Below are positions 6,884 through 9,806 of a stretch of 9,806 nucleotides of DNA, piece after piece. The notes beneath the pieces were generated by a model, which was not told where the DNA came from, searched no databases, and worked only from the letters and a program-made list of their open reading frames with translations. The stretch covers positions 1-9,806 of the forward strand of contig JACZVU010000094.1 in NCBI GenBank assembly GCA_022572485.1, read 5' to 3'. The position numbers were made by a program, and so were the translations under genes. Within the stretch, counting starts at the first letter, position 1; each line of letters opens with the position of its first letter. The DNA is from Myxococcales bacterium (GTDB taxonomy: Bacteria > Myxococcota_A > UBA9160 > SMWR01).

Positions 6884-7764
6884 CGAAGTGCGGATTCGCG
6901 TAATGCAAGTAGCGCGCGCTCCACCACCATCTGGGGGTTCGCGTTGCGCTGTGACAGCGTCTTGCGGCAGTCGCTGAGGGTCCGGAACGCGTCGAGGTCG
7001 CGCATGATGTCGGCCCTGGCCTCGCGCGCCGCAGTGACCACGCGATCGCGCACCCAGAGCGACGCGGTCTCGAGGAGCTCTTCTACGCCACCGACGACCG
7101 TGGCGCGCGCGCCGCGGTATTCCGCCGCCCAATGGAGCAGATCTGGGATCGTCGTCGCCGCAATCCCGTCGAAGCGCTTCCGCATGGCTTCGCGCTCGGG
7201 ATCTTGGTGCGCCGCACTCGAATCGGATTCGAAGCTGAGGCGCTGACAGCGCGAGCGCACGGTCGCCAGCAGGCCCGCCGCGGTTGCAGTTGCCAGCACC
7301 AGGGTGGTCCGGGGCGGCGGCTCTTCGAGGATCCGGAGCAGCGCGTTCTGAGCCTCTTGATTCATCCACTCGGCGTCGGCGATGACCGCTGCGCGCCGAC
7401 CGCCCTCGTTGGATTGCAGGTGCAGTGCGCTTTGCAGCGCGCGGACCTGGCCGATGCGCACCCGGGTATCGCCGTCGCCGCGCTCGATCCAGAAGAGATC
7501 CGCGTGATCGCCGACGTGGCGCAGCAGTGGCCCCTTGCGGCCGGTTCCGTCGAGCGCGATCGGCTCTCGCGGACTCGATCGTCGGCAGTCGATGCATTCT
7601 TCGCAGGGGCCGCTCGGTTGCCGACAGACGAGGGCTCGAACGAAGTCGAGGGCCGCGTCCCGCGGCGCCGATCCAGGACCGGACAGCAGATACGCCGAGT
7701 GGATGCGGCCGCTTTCGAGGCTGCGGCGCAGCAGGCTCGGCAAATCGCTCGAAGCGGTAGACAT
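6880..7764 (-). CDS. holB: DNA polymerase III delta-prime subunit (clamp loader)
   Basis: The 294-residue product is the delta-prime subunit of the clamp loader, which helps load the beta clamp on primed DNA. It begins with an AAA+ fold: RIHSAYLLSGPGSAPRD takes the P-loop position but lacks the GKT/S lysine, so nucleotide binding is probably lost, as in E. coli delta-prime. A four-cysteine zinc module follows (CRQPSGPCEECIDC; Cys47, 54, 57, 60). The family signature NQEAQNALLRILEEPPP and the SRC motif (TVRSRCQRL) are present. The C-terminal half is helical and less conserved. The ATG at 7764 is the first possible start because a TAG lies five codons upstream in the same frame. No clear ribosome-binding site precedes it. 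The thymidylate kinase gene often found just upstream of holB is absent here; a divergent rhomboid gene takes its place. Confidence 0.9.
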   Translation of the reverse strand: MSTASSDLPSLLRRSLESGRIHSAYLLSGPGSAPRDAALDFVRALVCRQPSGPCEECIDCRRSSPREPIALDGTGRKGPLLRHVGDHADLFWIERGDGDTRVRIGQVRALQSALHLQSNEGGRRAAVIADAEWMNQEAQNALLRILEEPPPRTTLVLATATAAGLLATVRSRCQRLSFESDSSAAHQDPEREAMRKRFDGIAATTIPDLLHWAAEYRGARATVVGGVEELLETASLWVRDRVVTAAREARADIMRDLDAFRTLSDCRKTLSQRNANPQMVVERALLALRESALR

Positions 7765-7815
7765 GGGGCGAGCAGTCTAGCACCCCCCCCAGACGCGGAG
7801 GTACGCTCGGATTCG
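7765..7815. promoter_or_regulatory. Divergent promoter region, holB and rhomboid
   Basis: These 51 bases separate two divergent starts and must hold, or overlap, promoters for both. For holB a TAGACT (- strand, 7779-7774) lies 9 bases before the ATG. For the rhomboid gene a TACGCT (7802-7807) lies 8 bases before the ATG. Both fit TANNNT, the -10 pattern placed for very short leaders, but neither has a recognisable -35. A run of eight C (7783-7790) sits between them, and a GGAGG (7797-7801) lies 14 bases before the rhomboid ATG. The promoter positions are tentative. Confidence 0.3.
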
Positions 7816-8532
7816 ATGGCTCGCGAACTCAAGGATGCTCCGCGGCGCCGCGCTCCGGTTGCGGTCGTTGTTTTGATCGCCATCAACGCGGTCGTTTTTC
7901 TCTACGAGATGATCCTGTCCGGCGGACCCGCCGCGGATGGCGCCGCCGTGGGTGAGTTCGTCGCAACCTGGGGACTGGTTCCCCGAGAATTCCTCCGCGA
8001 GATCGCCGACCCGGGTGCCACGAGACAGATCGTCTGGTTTACGCCGATTAGTTCGATGTTTCTCCACGGCGGGCTGATTCACCTCGCGAGCAACCTGCTC
8101 TATCTCTGGGTTTTCGGCGCGGAGCTCGAGCTTTGGCTCGGGGGTCGCCGTTTTCTGGTTTTCTACCTCGCGTGTGGCCTGGCCGCATCGGGGTTCCAGA
8201 TCGCGAGCAACCCCGATTCTTACCTGGCGACGATCGGCGCGAGCGGTGCGGTATCGGGCTTGCTCGGTGCCTACGTGGCCTCTTATTCGTACCGAAGGCT
8301 GCGGCTGCGATGGTCGCCCGTTCCGATCCCTGCAATTTTCTTTCTGCTGGCCTGGATTGTGATCCAGGTCCTATCCGGAATCGACTACCAGCCCGCAGAG
8401 GAGGGAGGGACAGCCTGGTGGGCCCACACCGGCGGGTTCCTGGCCGGGATTACGCTCGCGCGCTTGGTGCGGGCGCGTTTTCTCCGCACACACGGTTGCG
8501 CATCGGATCGCCAAACTCCCAGTAACGTCTGA
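7816..8532 (+). CDS. Rhomboid family intramembrane serine protease
   Basis: This 238-residue polytopic membrane protein is a rhomboid protease, which cuts transmembrane substrates inside the bilayer with a Ser-His pair. The first helix is near residues 14-33. The conserved WFTPISSMFLHGGLIHLASNLLYLWVFG region is present, with His84, His89 and Asn93 matching the family H...H...N pattern. The catalytic serine is in GASG (Ser143) and the catalytic histidine is in WWAHTGGFLAG (His204), so it should be active. Six transmembrane helices fit, with a short basic C-terminal tail (LVRARFLRTHG). The frame is open far upstream, antisense to holB, but that part is Arg-rich shadow. ATG 7816 gives a normal N-terminus; a GGAGG lies 14 bases before it, a little far. 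Substrates are unknown. The next gene, bactofilin, starts 79 bp downstream and may be cotranscribed. Confidence 0.94.
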   Translation: MARELKDAPRRRAPVAVVVLIAINAVVFLYEMILSGGPAADGAAVGEFVATWGLVPREFLREIADPGATRQIVWFTPISSMFLHGGLIHLASNLLYLWVFGAELELWLGGRRFLVFYLACGLAASGFQIASNPDSYLATIGASGAVSGLLGAYVASYSYRRLRLRWSPVPIPAIFFLLAWIVIQVLSGIDYQPAEEGGTAWWAHTGGFLAGITLARLVRARFLRTHGCASDRQTPSNV

Positions 8533-8553
8533 AAGACTTTGCGCTCAAGTCTT
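8533..8553 (+). other. Small inverted repeat after the rhomboid gene
   Basis: AAGACTT and AAGTCTT form a perfect 7-bp inverted repeat around a 7-base spacer, starting directly after the rhomboid stop codon. The stem is AT-rich and is followed by TTCC rather than a T run, so it is at best a weak terminator or a protein-binding dyad. The rest of the 79-bp gap to bactofilin shows a good ribosome-binding site (AGGAGGA, 8596-8602) and no convincing -35/-10 pair. Confidence 0.25.
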
Positions 8554-8611
8554 CCGCTGCGCACGCCGATCCAGGTGGCACGCTTGCACGCGCATAGGAG
8601 GAAGTTCGCAG

Positions 8612-9106
8612 ATGGCAATCAACGCGTTTGGTCGAGGTCGGGAGACGGGCTACGAAGGTCAATCCGGTTCCAATTCGTCCACATCCAGCAGTTCATCCAC
8701 TTCGGGGGGTCTCACCGCATTCATCGACCAGGGGTCGGAGTTCGAGGGAAAACTCTCGTTTCGCGATACCGTCCGAATCGACGGTCGATTTCACGGCGAG
8801 ATCACCAGCGAGAACACCCTCATCGTTGGAGAAAGTGGCGAGATCGACGCCGAGATTCGCTCGAATACCGTTGTCGTGAGCGGGTCCGTCACCGGCAACA
8901 TCATTGCCGCGGCCAAGGTTGTCCTCCACAAGACTGCGCGGGTCGACGGTGACATCCAATCGCCTTCACTCGTGGTCGAAGAGGGCGCGATGATCACCGG
9001 CAAGATCAACATGAGCAGCGCTTCGAGCCACAAACCTGCGGCTACTCTCAAGGCTGTCGCCGCGAAAAGCGACGCCCAGAAAGAGGTGAGCGGCACCGAC
9101 GGGTAG
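8612..9106 (+). CDS. Bactofilin (polymer-forming cytoskeletal protein)
   Basis: The 164-residue product is a bactofilin. Such proteins form nucleotide-independent filaments through a right-handed beta-helix and act as scaffolds for cell shape, wall synthesis or chromosome organisation. Residues 1-34 are a flexible leader with a Ser/Thr-rich run (SSTSSSSSTSGG). The beta-helix core is about 36-135, with the short repeating strands typical of the family: FEGKLSFRDTVRIDGRFHGEI, then TLIVGESGEIDAEI, VVVSGSVTGNI, VVLHKTARVDGDI and LVVEEGAMITGKI. A short Ala/Lys-rich tail ends it. AGGAGGA lies about 9 bases before the ATG. The size is typical. No M23 peptidase or ParAB partner, often linked to bactofilins, is visible in the window. 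The gene converges with the basic-repeat gene on the other strand, with 43 bp between them and no clear terminator. Confidence 0.95.
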   Translation: MAINAFGRGRETGYEGQSGSNSSTSSSSSTSGGLTAFIDQGSEFEGKLSFRDTVRIDGRFHGEITSENTLIVGESGEIDAEIRSNTVVVSGSVTGNIIAAAKVVLHKTARVDGDIQSPSLVVEEGAMITGKINMSSASSHKPAATLKAVAAKSDAQKEVSGTDG

Positions 9107-9149
9107 GGCACGCCTCGGGTCCGGTCGGCTGCGGCGCAATCCGGGTCGC

Positions 9150-9806
9150 TTATGCGATGAGCGTGACGATGTCTCCCTCGCGGACGCGGTGGGAGACGTG
9201 GACGCCCACCTGCTGTCCGGGTTTCGCAACTTCGATCGGCTGGTGGTCGAGTTCCAGTCGGTCGATCGTCTGATAGAAGTCGGTGGTGTGCCCGCGAAAA
9301 TGAACGGTGTCTCCGGTGTGGAGTTTTCCGGGGCCGACCTCAATCACGGCCGCATCGACCCGCGGATAGTAGTGGGTCACTACCCCGACCTCGCTCGATC
9401 GCGCTGCGGCCACGGTCGGCGGGGTCAGCGACGTCTTGGGCGGCGCGCTCGCGGTGCATCGGTCCGGGCTCACGGGTGCCTTTGCGCGCGTGGCTCGTTT
9501 CGGCGCCGCTTTTCGGGGGGCTTTCTTCCGAGCCACCTTCTTGCGGGTGATCTTCTTCCCAATGGTCTTGCGCGAGGCGATCTTCTTTCGACTCGTCTTC
9601 TTCCGGCCGGTCTTCTTGCGGGTGGCTTTCTTCCGCGCGCCGGCTGCTTGGCGCGCCGTCTTCTTTCGAGCCGTCTTCTTGCGAGCGGCCTTGTTCCGAG
9701 GCGCCTTCTTTCGCACGGCCTTCTTGCGGGTGGTCTTTTTCCGCACGGCCTTCTTTCGAGCGATCTTTTTCCGAGGCGCCTTTCTCCGCACGGGTTTCTT
9801 GCGAGC
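9150..9806 (-). CDS. Histone H1-like basic repeat protein fused to an EF-Tu domain 2-like barrel (5' partial)
   Basis: The visible 218 residues have two parts. The first ~110 are an array of pentapeptides of the form x-R-K-K-x (ARKKA, VRKKT, TRKKA and so on), an extremely basic, probably disordered segment like the tails of histone H1, AlgP or chlamydial HC2, expected to bind DNA or RNA. A Pro/Ser/Thr linker follows. The last ~80 residues (VGVVTHYYPRVDAAVIEV, then GDTVHFRGHTTDFYQTIDRLE, then REGDIVTLIA) resemble the small 'translation elongation factor-like' proteins, which have the beta-barrel of EF-Tu domain 2. A GTG at 9791 could start the frame, but the repeats continue upstream of it (ARKKP) to the window edge, so the true start lies outside. 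No GTPase domain is seen. The function of the fusion is unknown; nucleic-acid or ribosome association is an inference. Confidence 0.8.
   Translation of the reverse strand, partial: ARKKPVRRKAPRKKIARKKAVRKKTTRKKAVRKKAPRNKAARKKTARKKTARQAAGARKKATRKKTGRKKTSRKKIASRKTIGKKITRKKVARKKAPRKAAPKRATRAKAPVSPDRCTASAPPKTSLTPPTVAAARSSEVGVVTHYYPRVDAAVIEVGPGKLHTGDTVHFRGHTTDFYQTIDRLELDHQPIEVAKPGQQVGVHVSHRVREGDIVTLIA
9477..9806 (-). repeat. Tandem ~15-bp repeats encoding Lys/Arg-rich pentapeptides
   Basis: About 20 imperfect 15-bp units, recognisable on the + strand as CTTCTTGCG or CTTCTTTCG blocks, lie inside the basic-repeat gene. A few units deviate (ARQAAG, ASRKTI, PRKAA), which breaks the register by one residue in places while keeping the reading frame. 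The array reaches the window edge, so its full length is unknown. Such arrays change length easily by slippage. Confidence 0.8.

Noticed and set aside
6884..7783. Long - strand open frame continuing upstream of metG (about 300 extra codons)
   Set aside because: It overlaps holB in another frame and is Arg/Pro/Ala-rich, typical of a GC-rich shadow. The MetRS N-terminus with its conserved FYATTPIYYVNAAPHIGH starts at 6883.
7132..7815. Upstream extension of the rhomboid frame by 228 codons
   Set aside because: It runs antisense through holB, is Arg/Ala-rich, and would put a long hydrophilic segment before a protein that has a normal rhomboid N-terminus from ATG 7816.
8574..8587. Possible sigma-54 promoter before bactofilin (GG, ten bases, TTGC)
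   Set aside because: Only the GG and TTGCA match; the CAC part of the -24 element does not. The predicted start of transcription would fall inside the ribosome-binding site at 8596-8602.
9107..9149. Terminator in the 43-bp convergent gap between bactofilin and the basic-repeat gene
   Set aside because: Only short, broken CCGG-type pairings can be drawn and there is no T run, so no terminator can be supported.

Overview
The window is a GC-rich, gene-dense bacterial chromosome segment. Three features suggest a Gram-negative of the old 'Deltaproteobacteria' (Myxococcota or a related lineage): the mix of genes, the tight 4-bp gene overlaps, and the combination of bactofilin, rhomboid and an H1-like basic repeat protein. 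The lineage is an inference from gene content and codon style, not from a marker gene, and should be held loosely. I see no phage, transposon, CRISPR, tRNA or rRNA signal.

Layout. (1) Positions 1-4477, + strand: an operon for a gliding-motility-type (GldA/F/G-like) ABC system. It has the tail of an upstream gene, probably the ATPase, then an ABC-2 permease, a GldG-like auxiliary membrane protein, and a DUF4340 membrane-anchored protein. The genes are joined by 4-bp overlaps or a 16-bp gap. After the DUF4340 stop codon the same frame stays open and encodes a plausible single transmembrane peptide. A DUF411 (CxCC metal-binding) predicted lipoprotein follows. (2) Positions 4484-7764, - strand: a housekeeping operon transcribed holB, metG, tatD (DNA polymerase III delta-prime subunit, methionyl-tRNA synthetase, TatD nuclease), also tightly packed. 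A strong GC hairpin lies between the converging DUF411 and tatD genes, with the tatD stop codon in its loop. (3) Positions 7816-9106, + strand: a rhomboid intramembrane protease divergent from holB, then a bactofilin. (4) Positions 9150-9806, - strand: the 3' part of a gene fusing a long Lys/Arg-rich pentapeptide repeat array (histone H1/AlgP/HC2-like) to a C-terminal EF-Tu domain 2-like beta-barrel. It runs off the right edge.

How the genes fit together. The first block is a membrane complex of unknown substrate: ATPase, permease, and two large periplasmic or membrane-anchored partners. Homologues occur widely outside gliding bacteria. The second block is replication/translation housekeeping. 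The third block is envelope and cytoskeleton. The most unusual items are the basic-repeat/EF-Tu-like fusion at the right end and the in-frame membrane peptide after the DUF4340 stop. I found no clearly new multi-gene system.
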